Shown in pieces: positions 1-8,039 of a stretch of 64,000 nt of DNA (within the stretch, counting starts at the first letter, position 1; every line of letters starts with the position of its first letter). The stretch is from Variovorax sp. 770b2 (GTDB taxonomy: Bacteria > Pseudomonadota > Gammaproteobacteria > Burkholderiales > Burkholderiaceae_C): the NCBI RefSeq assembly GCF_900115685.1, contig NZ_FOXJ01000004.1:3256-67255 (forward strand), read 5' to 3'. Below the pieces are notes generated by a model. It ran no database searches. It was not told the DNA's origin and was given only the letters and a program-made list of their open reading frames with translations. The translations under genes and the position numbers were made by a program.

Positions 1-719
1 TCCTGGGTGACGACGGCCTCCTGGGCGGCGTCCTCGGCGGTGACGGTGGCCTGCTCGGCGGTGTCCTCGGTAGCGACGGTCTGGTCGGTGGCCTGCTGGG
101 CAACGACGGCCTCCTGGGCGGCGTGCTCGGCGGTGACGGTGGCCTGCTCGGCGGCGTCCTCGGTGACGACGGCCTGGTCGGCAGCCTGCTGGGCAACGAC
201 GGCCTCCTGGGCGGCGTGCTCGGCGGTGACGGCGGTCTGCTCGGCGGTGTCCTCGGTGGCGACGGTCTGGTCGGCGGCCTGCTGGGCAGCGACGGCCTCC
301 TGGGCGGCGTGCTTGGCGGCGACGGTGGCCTCCTGGGCGGCGTCCTCGGCAACGACGGCCTGGTCGGCAGCCTGCTGGGTCAGGACGGTCTGGTGGGTGG
401 ATTGCTCGGCGGCCTCCTGGGCAGCGACGGTCCGGTCGCCAACATCCTGGAGCCGATCTCCGGTGTGGCAGGCGGCCTGACGGACACCGTCGCACCGATC
501 GTCGCCACCGTGACGGGTGCCGCTTCCGGCGCACTGGCACCGGTGACCGACATCCTGGCCGGCGCAACGGGCACGGTGGCTCCGGTGGTCGACACGGTGG
601 TGAACACCGTCGACCACGCAGTCACCCCGCTGGTGACCGACGTCGTGACCCCGATCACCAGCCTGGTCGAACACACGCTGTCGCCGGTGACCAACGTCCT
701 GCACGGTCTGCTGGGCTGA
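1..719 (+). CDS. Gly/Asp-rich tandem-repeat surface protein, C-terminal part (5' truncated)
   Basis: The reading frame is open from the first bases, so the start lies upstream of the window. The visible part begins with 10-11-residue units of the form LLGxDGLLGGV, which Burkholderiales annotations often call collagen-like triple-helix repeat protein, although there is no true Gly-X-Y collagen periodicity. From about base 430 the repeats give way to a Thr/Val/Pro-rich tail with repeated APVxDxV-like segments ending in HGLLG. No membrane segment is visible. The OmpA lipoprotein and type I secretion genes downstream make it a plausible secreted or surface substrate, but that is inference. The repeats keep other frames open too; this frame was chosen because it runs into the non-repeat tail. 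Confidence 0.7.
   Translation, partial: LGDDGLLGGVLGGDGGLLGGVLGSDGLVGGLLGNDGLLGGVLGGDGGLLGGVLGDDGLVGSLLGNDGLLGGVLGGDGGLLGGVLGGDGLVGGLLGSDGLLGGVLGGDGGLLGGVLGNDGLVGSLLGQDGLVGGLLGGLLGSDGPVANILEPISGVAGGLTDTVAPIVATVTGAASGALAPVTDILAGATGTVAPVVDTVVNTVDHAVTPLVTDVVTPITSLVEHTLSPVTNVLHGLLG
9..380 (+). repeat. 93-bp tandem repeat, four copies
   Basis: The string ACGACGGC or AGCGACGGC followed by CTCCTGG recurs at 9, 102, 195 and 288, an exact 93-bp period. Each unit encodes 31 residues made of three sub-units of 10-11 residues. Units differ by scattered synonymous and Asn/Ser/Asp changes. The array probably continues left of the window. Confidence 0.85.
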
Positions 720-808
720 TCAAGAAGACAAGAGCGAAGGAGAGAGGGAAGAGGGAAACCGCAGACAGGGACAGGCCGGCCACCGGCCTGTCCCGCGAAA
801 GGATTGCT

Positions 809-1312
809 ATGAAAAAGAATTTCCGGATATTGGCCATCGTTGCGCTCGGGGCAAGCCTTGCAGCCTGCAGTACGCCCAAGAGCGGTCGCGACGATGCGAC
901 CTACTACTACTCGAACAAGGGCGCGGCCGCGGTGGCCAAGGTGGAACCGCCGCCCCCCGCGCCGTTGCAGAACGGACCGGCGGGCGTTCCGAAGATCGTG
1001 TATTTCGACTTTGACAAATACAACATCCGCACGCAGGACCAGCGCATCGTGGAAGCGCATGCGAGCTTCCTGAAGAACCGCGCGACGAGCCGCGTGGTCA
1101 TCGAAGGCCACACCGACTCGCGCGGCGGCCGCGAATACAACCTCGCGCTGGGGCAGCGCCGTTCGGAGTCGGTGCAACGGGCGCTCACGCAGATGGGCGT
1201 GCCGGCCGAGCGCGTCGAGGCCATCAGCTGGGGCATCGAGAAGCCCGCGTCCCTGGAAACCACCGAGGAGGGCTACCAGCTCAATCGCCGCGCCGAATTC
1301 AGCTACCGCTGA
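809..1312 (+). CDS. OmpA-family peptidoglycan-binding lipoprotein
   Basis: A 167-residue protein with a lipoprotein signal peptide: MKKN start, hydrophobic stretch and lipobox LAAC with Cys at about residue 20. An OmpA C-like domain fills about residues 65-167. It carries the typical VYFDFDKYNI opening and the IEGHTDSRGGREYNLALGQRR segment, split here as IEGHTDSRGG and NLALGQRR. It should be anchored in the outer membrane and bind peptidoglycan, as Pal does. The start has an AAAGGATTG ribosome site just upstream. It sits 89 bp after the repeat protein in the same direction. OmpA lipoproteins commonly accompany type I secretion loci, so a role in the same envelope machinery is likely but not proven. 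Confidence 0.88.
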   Translation: MKKNFRILAIVALGASLAACSTPKSGRDDATYYYSNKGAAAVAKVEPPPPAPLQNGPAGVPKIVYFDFDKYNIRTQDQRIVEAHASFLKNRATSRVVIEGHTDSRGGREYNLALGQRRSESVQRALTQMGVPAERVEAISWGIEKPASLETTEEGYQLNRRAEFSYR

Positions 1313-1421
1313 ACCGGAGCCCAAGCGATGACGTCGAAGGCAACAGTCTCCGGTCAGCGATTCCGTCCAAGCGAGAGCAGATGACGGACGCGACCGGTCT
1401 CCCGCACTCGATCGGGGCCGA

Positions 1422-4400
1422 ATGATGTCCTTTTCAGACCAGCTCCACGCCTGCCACGAACGCCTGGCGTCGGTGTGCGCGGCGCTGCCTGCCCCTTACC
1501 CCGCGTTCACGCTGTTCTTCTCGGTGAGCGACGGCTCGCAGCGCGCGCACGTCGTGCATGCGCGGGCCGCCGAATTCGAGACCGCATGGCGCGAAGGCGC
1601 CGACCTCGTCGAAGGCTGGGTGCGCGACCACGGCGTGGTCTCGCCCTGGCTTCGCATCGACTGGGTCGAGGGCGCAAGCCCGATGGACTGGGCGCAGTTC
1701 AAGACGCAGCTCACGGCCGTCAAGCGCAACTACTTTCGCCTCGGTCTGGCCTTCGACAAGGATTTCGAGACCGCCTTCACCGAGCAGGAGCTCAACGCCA
1801 ACGCAATGCTGGCGGGCGACTCGACCATCGCGCATGCGGTGATGAACCCGCGCAACTTCGAGGCCTACGGCCAGGCGCGTTTCCAGCGCTCGCTCGCGCT
1901 GGACATGCCGACGGACCACCCGGTCTACCTGCTGGCGACCGTGGGCGTGTTCTGCCAGCCCGACGGCGTGGTGCACAAGCTCATCGGCACGGGGCTCGAT
2001 GCGGGCCGCCGCCAGCTGCCGGCGCTCAACCCGCAGTCGGCCATGGATCTCGTGCGCAGCGGCTCCGCGTATCTCGCGCGCCAGGTGCAGAGCGACGGGC
2101 TCTTCGTGTACGGCTACTTCCCGTGCTTCGACCGCCGCATCCCCACCTACGACGCGATGCGCCATGCGAGCGCGATCCACGCCATGCTCGAGGCGTGGGA
2201 GGTCACGCGCGACGAAACCCTGCGCGCGGCCATCGACCGCGCGCTCGACCACCTCACCAACTGGCTGATCCGCGACTACCAGCTGGCCGACGGCCGCGAG
2301 GTGGCATTCCTGGTGGACACCGGCGGGGAGATCAAGCTGGGCGGCAACGCGGCCTGCGTGCTCGCGCTGGTGAAGTACTGCGAGCTCATGGACACGCGCC
2401 GCTGGCTGCCGCTCCTGGAAAAGCTGGCGCTGGGCATCGTGTCGCTGCAGGACCCGGCCACCGGCCGCTTCAACCACGTGCTGCACGCCACCGACCTGGC
2501 AGTCAAGCAAGCCTCGCGCGTCATCTACTACGACGGCGAGGCAGCCTACGGCCTCATGCGCCTCTATGGCCTCACGCGCGATGCGCGCTGGCTGGCGGCG
2601 GTGGAGAAGGCCTTCGATCATTTCATCGCGAGCCAGCACTGGCAGGCGCACGACCACTGGTTGAGCTGCTGCGTCAACGAGCTCACGCACTGGAGCCCGC
2701 AGGAAAAATACTTCCGCTTCGGGCTGCAGAACGTCGCGGGTTACCTGGACTTCGTGCTCGACCGCAAGACCACCTTCCCGACCTTGCTCGGGCTCATGCT
2801 CGCCGCGCAGCAGATGCTCCAGCGCCTGGAAGGCATGCCCGCGATGCGGCACCTGCTGGACGAGCTGGACACCGAGAAGTTCTACCGCGCGCTCGACTAC
2901 CGCGCCCACTACCTGCTCAACGGCTTTTTCTGGCCCGAGATGGCGATGTACTTCCGGCGGCCGTCCACCGTCGTGGGTTCCTTCTTCATTCGCCACCACG
3001 CGTTCCGCGTGCGCATCGACGATGTCGAGCAGTACGTCTCGGGCTTCGCGAGCTACCACCGCTACCTGCTGGAGCGCCGCGTGCCGCTGGGCGCGGGCAG
3101 CGCGGCCGGCAATCCGAGGGACGACGGTGCCGCCTGGACCGCCAGCGAAATGGCGCGCGTCACCAGCGGCGAATGGGTGGTGCGCCCCGAAGACGGCTGG
3201 CGCGCCACCGGCGTGACGCAACGCTCCTTCATGCGCAAGGGCCGCGTGGTGTTCGAGAACCAGACGCGTCCGTCCAAGACGCCGCTGGCGGCCGTCACGC
3301 TCAAGGGCGTCTTGCAGCCGGCCGCGGCCGTGCTGTGCACCGACCCCAAGCCGCACCTGGACAAGCGCGTGCCGGTGCTCAAGGTGCCGAACGTGCTGCA
3401 AGCCGTGCTGCAACTTGGAGAACATGCGCGCACCGAATTCACCGGCCGCGTGTGCGGCGTGCTGGGCCACGGCACCGGCAGCAGCACCGTGGCCGCCATG
3501 ATGGCCGGCGCGCTCACCGTGTGGGGCGAGGTCGGCCAGCCCGAAGGCAACATCAGCCTGCCCTCGGGCATCGCGTGGAACCTCACCTGCATGCCGCGGC
3601 ACGCGGCCTACTGGGTGCTGGAGATGGGCACCTCGCACATGCCGGCCTCGTCGCAACTGGTGCGGCCTTCGCTGGTGGTGGTGACCGGGCTCTCGGCCGC
3701 ATCGCAGAAGCACCGCGGCCCCTCCGAAGCGGCCGCGCGCATGGACAGCCGGATCTTCCAGGGCATGGCCGCCGGCGACAACGTGGTGCTCAACCGCGAC
3801 ATGCCCGAGTTCGCGACCTTCGCCGAAGCCGCGATGGCGCACCAGCTGCAGATCGTGACCTATGGCGAGCACAAGGATGCCGACGTGCGCCTGCTGGCCT
3901 TCGACCACGGCGAGGTGCAGGCGCAGGTGGCGGGCGAGCCCTTCCAGCTGCGGCTCAATGCGCCCGGGCGCCACATGGGCGCGAGCGCCGTTGCCGCGCT
4001 CGGCGCGCTGCAGGCGCTGCGCCTGCCGCTGGCCGCGGCGGTCGAGCCCTTCGCGCACTTCGAGCCGCCGGGCGGACGCGGTGCGCTGCACACCATTCAC
4101 ATCGGCGGCGGAAGCTTCAAGCTGATCGATGAAACCTATGACGCCAACCCCAGCTCGATGCGGGCGGCGCTCGAATTGCTGTCACAAGCCCCCTGCGAAC
4201 CTGCGCGACGTGTCGCCATCCTTGGCGACATGCAGGAGCTGGGTCCCGCGGCGCAACGCCATCACCTCGACCTGGAGGAAGAGTTGCTGGCGTCGCAGCC
4301 CGACCGGGTGCTGCTGTGCGGTCCGCTCATGCGGGCGCTGCACGCGCGCATCCGTACCAAGGTCCGTTCGCACTGGTTCGTGGACGTGTCGGACCTGTCG

Positions 4401-4505
4401 ACCGCATTGGGCGGTCTGCTGCAACCGGGCGACTGGGTGCTGGCCAAGAGTTCCGCGGGCGTCGGCCTGTCCCGGCTTGCCCGGGTTTTGAAAGCACTGC
4501 CATGA
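1422..4505 (+). CDS. Two-part protein: N-terminal alpha/alpha-barrel-like region and C-terminal MurF-like ligase domain
   Basis: A 1027-residue protein. Residues about 180-560 are rich in helices with glycosidase-like sequence (six-hairpin, alpha/alpha-toroid style, for example YGYFPCFDRR). Residues about 640-1027 resemble a Mur ligase: VLEMGTSHM in the central domain and LIDETYDANPSSMRAAL (from about residue 901) followed by LGDMQELGP, as in MurF. The P-loop is abnormal: at residues 682-689 it reads GHGTGSST, lacking the invariant Lys of GxxGKT. Two adjacent ATG codons (1422, 1425) are possible starts. The stop overlaps the next small gene. It lies just upstream of the type I secretion genes. 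A role in modifying or handling an envelope polymer is a guess. Confidence 0.75.
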   Translation: MMSFSDQLHACHERLASVCAALPAPYPAFTLFFSVSDGSQRAHVVHARAAEFETAWREGADLVEGWVRDHGVVSPWLRIDWVEGASPMDWAQFKTQLTAVKRNYFRLGLAFDKDFETAFTEQELNANAMLAGDSTIAHAVMNPRNFEAYGQARFQRSLALDMPTDHPVYLLATVGVFCQPDGVVHKLIGTGLDAGRRQLPALNPQSAMDLVRSGSAYLARQVQSDGLFVYGYFPCFDRRIPTYDAMRHASAIHAMLEAWEVTRDETLRAAIDRALDHLTNWLIRDYQLADGREVAFLVDTGGEIKLGGNAACVLALVKYCELMDTRRWLPLLEKLALGIVSLQDPATGRFNHVLHATDLAVKQASRVIYYDGEAAYGLMRLYGLTRDARWLAAVEKAFDHFIASQHWQAHDHWLSCCVNELTHWSPQEKYFRFGLQNVAGYLDFVLDRKTTFPTLLGLMLAAQQMLQRLEGMPAMRHLLDELDTEKFYRALDYRAHYLLNGFFWPEMAMYFRRPSTVVGSFFIRHHAFRVRIDDVEQYVSGFASYHRYLLERRVPLGAGSAAGNPRDDGAAWTASEMARVTSGEWVVRPEDGWRATGVTQRSFMRKGRVVFENQTRPSKTPLAAVTLKGVLQPAAAVLCTDPKPHLDKRVPVLKVPNVLQAVLQLGEHARTEFTGRVCGVLGHGTGSSTVAAMMAGALTVWGEVGQPEGNISLPSGIAWNLTCMPRHAAYWVLEMGTSHMPASSQLVRPSLVVVTGLSAASQKHRGPSEAAARMDSRIFQGMAAGDNVVLNRDMPEFATFAEAAMAHQLQIVTYGEHKDADVRLLAFDHGEVQAQVAGEPFQLRLNAPGRHMGASAVAALGALQALRLPLAAAVEPFAHFEPPGGRGALHTIHIGGGSFKLIDETYDANPSSMRAALELLSQAPCEPARRVAILGDMQELGPAAQRHHLDLEEELLASQPDRVLLCGPLMRALHARIRTKVRSHWFVDVSDLSTALGGLLQPGDWVLAKSSAGVGLSRLARVLKALP

Positions 4506-4780
4506 GATGGAACGCATTGATCCACATGCCCTACGAACGCGACGTGGAGGCGCCGCGACGCTGGTGGCTGGGCTGGCTGCAGCTGCTCTTCGCCTGGGTG
4601 CTGTGCATGCTGTTGTGCGCCAACATCGCATTGGTGCTCGCAGAGGGTTTGCCCGCAGTGAGAGGGGAGGCGACGGTGGACCGGCAGGCGGGCTGCACGG
4701 CCACGCCGACGCCGTTGCAGCGCAACGCGGGAAGTGAGCGACAGGTCGATCCGACGAAGGCACGCGTGCCCCGATGCTGA
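4502..4780 (+). CDS. Small single-pass membrane protein, unknown function
   Basis: A 92-residue frame whose ATG overlaps the stop of the Mur-like gene (ATGA), suggesting translational coupling. It begins MRWNALIHMPYERD and has one clear hydrophobic segment at about residues 25-47 (WLQLLFAWVLCMLLCANIAL), followed by a short polar tail. I recognise no family. Because it lies between the Mur-like gene and the secretion genes, it may be a small partner of the envelope machinery. The coding potential rests on the overlap, the membrane segment and its position. Confidence 0.5.
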   Translation: MRWNALIHMPYERDVEAPRRWWLGWLQLLFAWVLCMLLCANIALVLAEGLPAVRGEATVDRQAGCTATPTPLQRNAGSERQVDPTKARVPRC

Positions 4781-4805
4781 GGTGCACAGAGCGCGAATTT
4801 TTGCC

Positions 4806-4833
4806 TTGTAACAGTTGGGTAACAGTCGATAAT
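4806..4833 (+). promoter_or_regulatory. Candidate sigma-70 promoter for the type I secretion operon
   Basis: TTGTAA (4806-4811) and GATAAT (4828-4833) are separated by 16 bp and lie about 40 bp before the exporter ATG, in a short stretch poorer in GC than its surroundings. The match is good for the -10 box and moderate for the -35. Confidence 0.4.
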
Positions 4834-4871
4834 GACGCACGCGTCATTGCACGACGGATCGGCCCTTTCTC

Positions 4872-6686
4872 ATGATCAAGTTTCTCTTGCCCAGCCAACT
4901 GGTTGCCGAAACGCCGGACGAGCCGGGTGCCAGTCCTTACGCGAATGCACTGAACACGGCGTTCCGTGCGGCCTACCCGCTCGTGAAGAGCGCCGCGTGG
5001 CGCTCGCTGCCCATCAGCCTCTTCGGGCTGCTGCCTTCCATCTTCCTGCTGCAGGTGTACGACCGCGTGCTTTCGCGCAGCGGCACCTCGACGCTGGCGG
5101 CGCTGGTGAGCGGCATCCTGTTCTTCCTGTGCATCGAGTTCTGGCTGCGCACGCGGCGCTCGCGCATGCTGCGCAACGCGGGCGCGATCATCGACCACGG
5201 CGTCTCGGGCGCGCTCTTGCAGTCGATGCTGGCCCGCCCGCTGCGCGCGCTCGAAGCGCGCCCGGCCTCGGTGTGGCAGCAGTACTTTCGCGACGTGGGC
5301 TCGGTGCGCGGCACCGTCACCGGCGGCCTTGCGCAATCGATCTTCGACCTGCCGATGGCCGTCTTCGCGCTCGTGGTGATCGGCATCGTCGCCTTGCCGG
5401 TGCTGCCGGTGGTGGCCGCGTTCCTGGCGATCATGTCGTTCCTGGCCTGGTGGTGGGCCGACGAAGTGCGCGCCGGACGCGTGGAGGAAGTGCAGCGTGG
5501 CCGCGGCCTGGACCGCATGACCTCGGAGATCTGCAACGCGCGCGAAACGCTCAAGACGCAGGCCAACGACGGCCCCATCAGCGACATGTGGCGCCAGACC
5601 TACAACGCCTGGCTCACCGAGAGCTTCAGCAAGAACGGCCAGATCGAGACCGCGCGCGACGGCACCACGGTGCTGCTCACCGTCTTCTCGGTGGTCGTGG
5701 TGACCGTGGGCGCCATCTCGGTGATGGAGCAGTGGATGACGGTGGGCGGCCTGGTGGCCTCCAACATGCTGGCGCTCAAGGCGCTGCAGCCGGTGGCCGG
5801 GCTCGTGTCGAACTGGCGCTCGCTGGCCACCGCCAAGGAAGCCGCCAAGCGCCTGGAAACCGTGCTGGGCGAGCAGGTCGAGAAGGCCCCCACGGGCATG
5901 ACGCTGCCGCAGCCTCTGGGCCGCATCACCCTCAAGGACGTGAGCTTCAGCTTCACCGAGACCGCGCAGCAGCCGGTGCTGGAGAGCGTCGACCTGGACA
6001 TCGGCCCGGGCGGGCTGCACGTGATCGTCGGGCGCAACGGCGCGGGCAAGTCGACGCTGGTCAAGCTCCTCTCGGGGCTCTATGCGCCCACGCGCGGCAT
6101 CATCAGCATCGGCGAGTACGACCTGTCGCAGTTCGGCCGCGAAGAGCTCTCGCGCTGGATCAGCTATCTCTCGCAGGAGGTCTACTGGTTCGGCGGCTCG
6201 CTGATCGACACCATGCGCCGCGCGGCGCCCGGCCAGAGCGACGAGCAGATCGTCTCGGCCTGCAAGCTCTCGGGCGCGCACGACTTCATCTCGCGCCTGC
6301 CCGACGGCTACCGCACCATGGTCGGCGAGGGCGGCACCGGCGTCTCGGTGGGCGAGCGCCGCAAGCTCGCGCTGGCCATGAGCTTCCTGCGCAAGCCCTC
6401 GGTGCTGGTGCTGGACGAGCCCAGCAACGACCTGGATTTTCAAAGCGAGCGCAACCTGCTCGCCACGCTGCTGGCGGTGGCCAAGGTGCGCACCGTGGTG
6501 GTGGTCACGCACTCGCTGCGCATCGTCTCGGCCGCCTCTGCGGTCTACCACGTGACGGGGCAGGGCGACGTCGAAGTGGGCTCCGCCGCGGTCATGGTGC
6601 CCAAGCTCTTCGGCGTGAAGAAGCCGCTGGTGGCGGTGGGCGACGAAGACAACGCGGGGGCCGCGGCCTCCCGCTCCATGGCGTGA
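4872..6686 (+). CDS. Type I secretion ABC exporter (permease fused to ATPase)
   Basis: A 604-residue half-transporter. An N-terminal transmembrane domain with several hydrophobic helices (about residues 45-330) is followed by an ATPase domain. Walker A GRNGAGKST is at 387-395, Walker B VLVLDEPSND starts near 511, and the H-loop is VVVTHS. The signature loop reads VSVGERRKLALA, a departure from LSGGQ that is seen in PrtD/HlyB-type exporters. There is no N-terminal peptidase C39 domain, so it belongs to the class exporting substrates with uncleaved C-terminal signals. It is followed directly by the adaptor and channel genes, giving a complete trans-envelope system. Confidence 0.9.
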   Translation: MIKFLLPSQLVAETPDEPGASPYANALNTAFRAAYPLVKSAAWRSLPISLFGLLPSIFLLQVYDRVLSRSGTSTLAALVSGILFFLCIEFWLRTRRSRMLRNAGAIIDHGVSGALLQSMLARPLRALEARPASVWQQYFRDVGSVRGTVTGGLAQSIFDLPMAVFALVVIGIVALPVLPVVAAFLAIMSFLAWWWADEVRAGRVEEVQRGRGLDRMTSEICNARETLKTQANDGPISDMWRQTYNAWLTESFSKNGQIETARDGTTVLLTVFSVVVVTVGAISVMEQWMTVGGLVASNMLALKALQPVAGLVSNWRSLATAKEAAKRLETVLGEQVEKAPTGMTLPQPLGRITLKDVSFSFTETAQQPVLESVDLDIGPGGLHVIVGRNGAGKSTLVKLLSGLYAPTRGIISIGEYDLSQFGREELSRWISYLSQEVYWFGGSLIDTMRRAAPGQSDEQIVSACKLSGAHDFISRLPDGYRTMVGEGGTGVSVGERRKLALAMSFLRKPSVLVLDEPSNDLDFQSERNLLATLLAVAKVRTVVVVTHSLRIVSAASAVYHVTGQGDVEVGSAAVMVPKLFGVKKPLVAVGDEDNAGAAASRSMA

Positions 6687-6707
6687 TGCTTTTCTCGTGA
6701 CGAGTGA

Positions 6708-8039
6708 TTGGGGACAGTGAACTTGAAATCAGATCTGCCGCAGATTCTTCAGGATGAAGACCAGAAGCGCGCGGCGCGGACCTCGCCGCAGGGGCGGCGG
6801 CGCCAGTGGATCATCGGTGGCGCCATCGGCGTGCTGGCCCTCATCGGGCTGGGCTTTCCGATGGAAACCGTGGTCGTCGCGCCGGGTCGCGTGATCCCTT
6901 CGGACCGCGTCAAGTCCATCCAGCATCTGGAAGGCGGCATCGTCAGTTCCGTGCTGGTGAAGGAAGGCGAGAAGGTCAAGCAGGGCCAGTCGCTGGTCGA
7001 GATCGACCTGGGCGGCAGCGGCCTGAACCTGGAAGAACTCAGCGCCCGCTATGCCGCCACGCAGGCCACCCGCGTGCGCCTCATCGCCGAGAGCCGCGGC
7101 CAGCCGCTCAGCCGCCAGTCCTTCGCCACCGACCTGGATGAAGACGTGTTCGAAGGCGAGCTGGGTGCCTACCAGGCGCGCGCGCTCGAACAGCGCGGCG
7201 TCATGGCCGGCGCGGTGTCGGGCCTGGAGCAGGCGCGCAGCAAGCAGCTGGAGCAGCAGGCCAAGGTGAAGGGCCTCAACGACCGGCTGGTGCTGATGCA
7301 AAAGGAACTGGAAATCTCCGAGCAGTTGCTCAGCGAAAAGCTGGTCGGCCAGGTCGAGGTGCTCGAGAAGCGCCGCCAGGCCGAGGGCGTGCGCAGCGAG
7401 CTCGCGGTGGCGCGCCAGGGCGTGGTGTCCGCCAACGCCGCCATCACCGAATCGCAGGCCAAGATGGCCGAGGCCGAAGGCCGCTACCGCCGCCGCGCGT
7501 CGGACGAACTGGCCACCGTCGAGCGCCAGTTCGCCAGCCTGAGCGAAGACCTGGCGCGCGCCCGCACGCAGCGCTCGCGCACCGTGGTGAAGGCGCCTTC
7601 GGACGGCATCGTCAAGGGCCTGCGCAACTCCAGCCCGGGCTGGGTGGTCAAGCCCGGCGAAGCCATCCTGGAAGTGGTGCCCGACAAGGACGAGATCATG
7701 GTGGAGGCGCGCCTGAATCCGAACGATCGCGGCTTCGTGGAAATCGGCCAGTCGGCCCGCGTGAAGATCACCGCCTACGACTACCTGCGCTACGGCGCCG
7801 TCGAAGGCAAGGTGATGCTGGTGGCGGCCGATGCCGACCGCGACGCGGCCATCTCGCAAGGTGCGCCCTACTACCGCCTGCTGATCAGCATGTCGCAGTC
7901 GCACGTGGGCCGCGAAGAGAACCGCATCACCGCCGGCATGGAGTCCGAGGTCGACCTGCGCGTGGGCACCGACCCGTTCATCTGGTACATCCTTCGTCCG
8001 GTGCTCAAGTTGCGGCGCGAAGCCTTCCGCGAACCATGA
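6708..8039 (+). CDS. HlyD-family type I secretion membrane fusion protein
   Basis: About 443 residues: short cytoplasmic N-terminus, one transmembrane helix at about 32-50 (WIIGGAIGVLALIGLG), a split lipoyl domain (VVAPGRVIPSDR, IQHLEGGIV) and a long alpha-hairpin rich in Gln and Glu. A C-terminal beta-barrel follows, with VVKAPSDGIVKGL and DPFIWYILRPVLKLRR near the end. It bridges the exporter and TolC across the periplasm. The start is uncertain: TTG at 6708 gives the longest frame, while GTG at 6717 is an alternative. Its stop overlaps the next ATG by 4 bp. Confidence 0.9.
   Translation: MGTVNLKSDLPQILQDEDQKRAARTSPQGRRRQWIIGGAIGVLALIGLGFPMETVVVAPGRVIPSDRVKSIQHLEGGIVSSVLVKEGEKVKQGQSLVEIDLGGSGLNLEELSARYAATQATRVRLIAESRGQPLSRQSFATDLDEDVFEGELGAYQARALEQRGVMAGAVSGLEQARSKQLEQQAKVKGLNDRLVLMQKELEISEQLLSEKLVGQVEVLEKRRQAEGVRSELAVARQGVVSANAAITESQAKMAEAEGRYRRRASDELATVERQFASLSEDLARARTQRSRTVVKAPSDGIVKGLRNSSPGWVVKPGEAILEVVPDKDEIMVEARLNPNDRGFVEIGQSARVKITAYDYLRYGAVEGKVMLVAADADRDAAISQGAPYYRLLISMSQSHVGREENRITAGMESEVDLRVGTDPFIWYILRPVLKLRREAFREP

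Noticed and set aside
9..380. Tandem repeats considered as a CRISPR array
   Set aside because: The units are contiguous, have no spacers and are coding in phase (93 bp = 31 codons).
1434..4100. 888-residue frame on the minus strand opposite the Mur-like gene
   Set aside because: It is a GC-rich shadow frame: His/Arg/Gly-rich low-complexity translation, no domain, and it lies opposite a gene with clear motifs.
4182..6551. 789-residue minus-strand frame opposite the exporter gene
   Set aside because: His/Arg/Ala-rich translation typical of antisense frames in GC-rich DNA; the plus strand encodes a complete ABC exporter.
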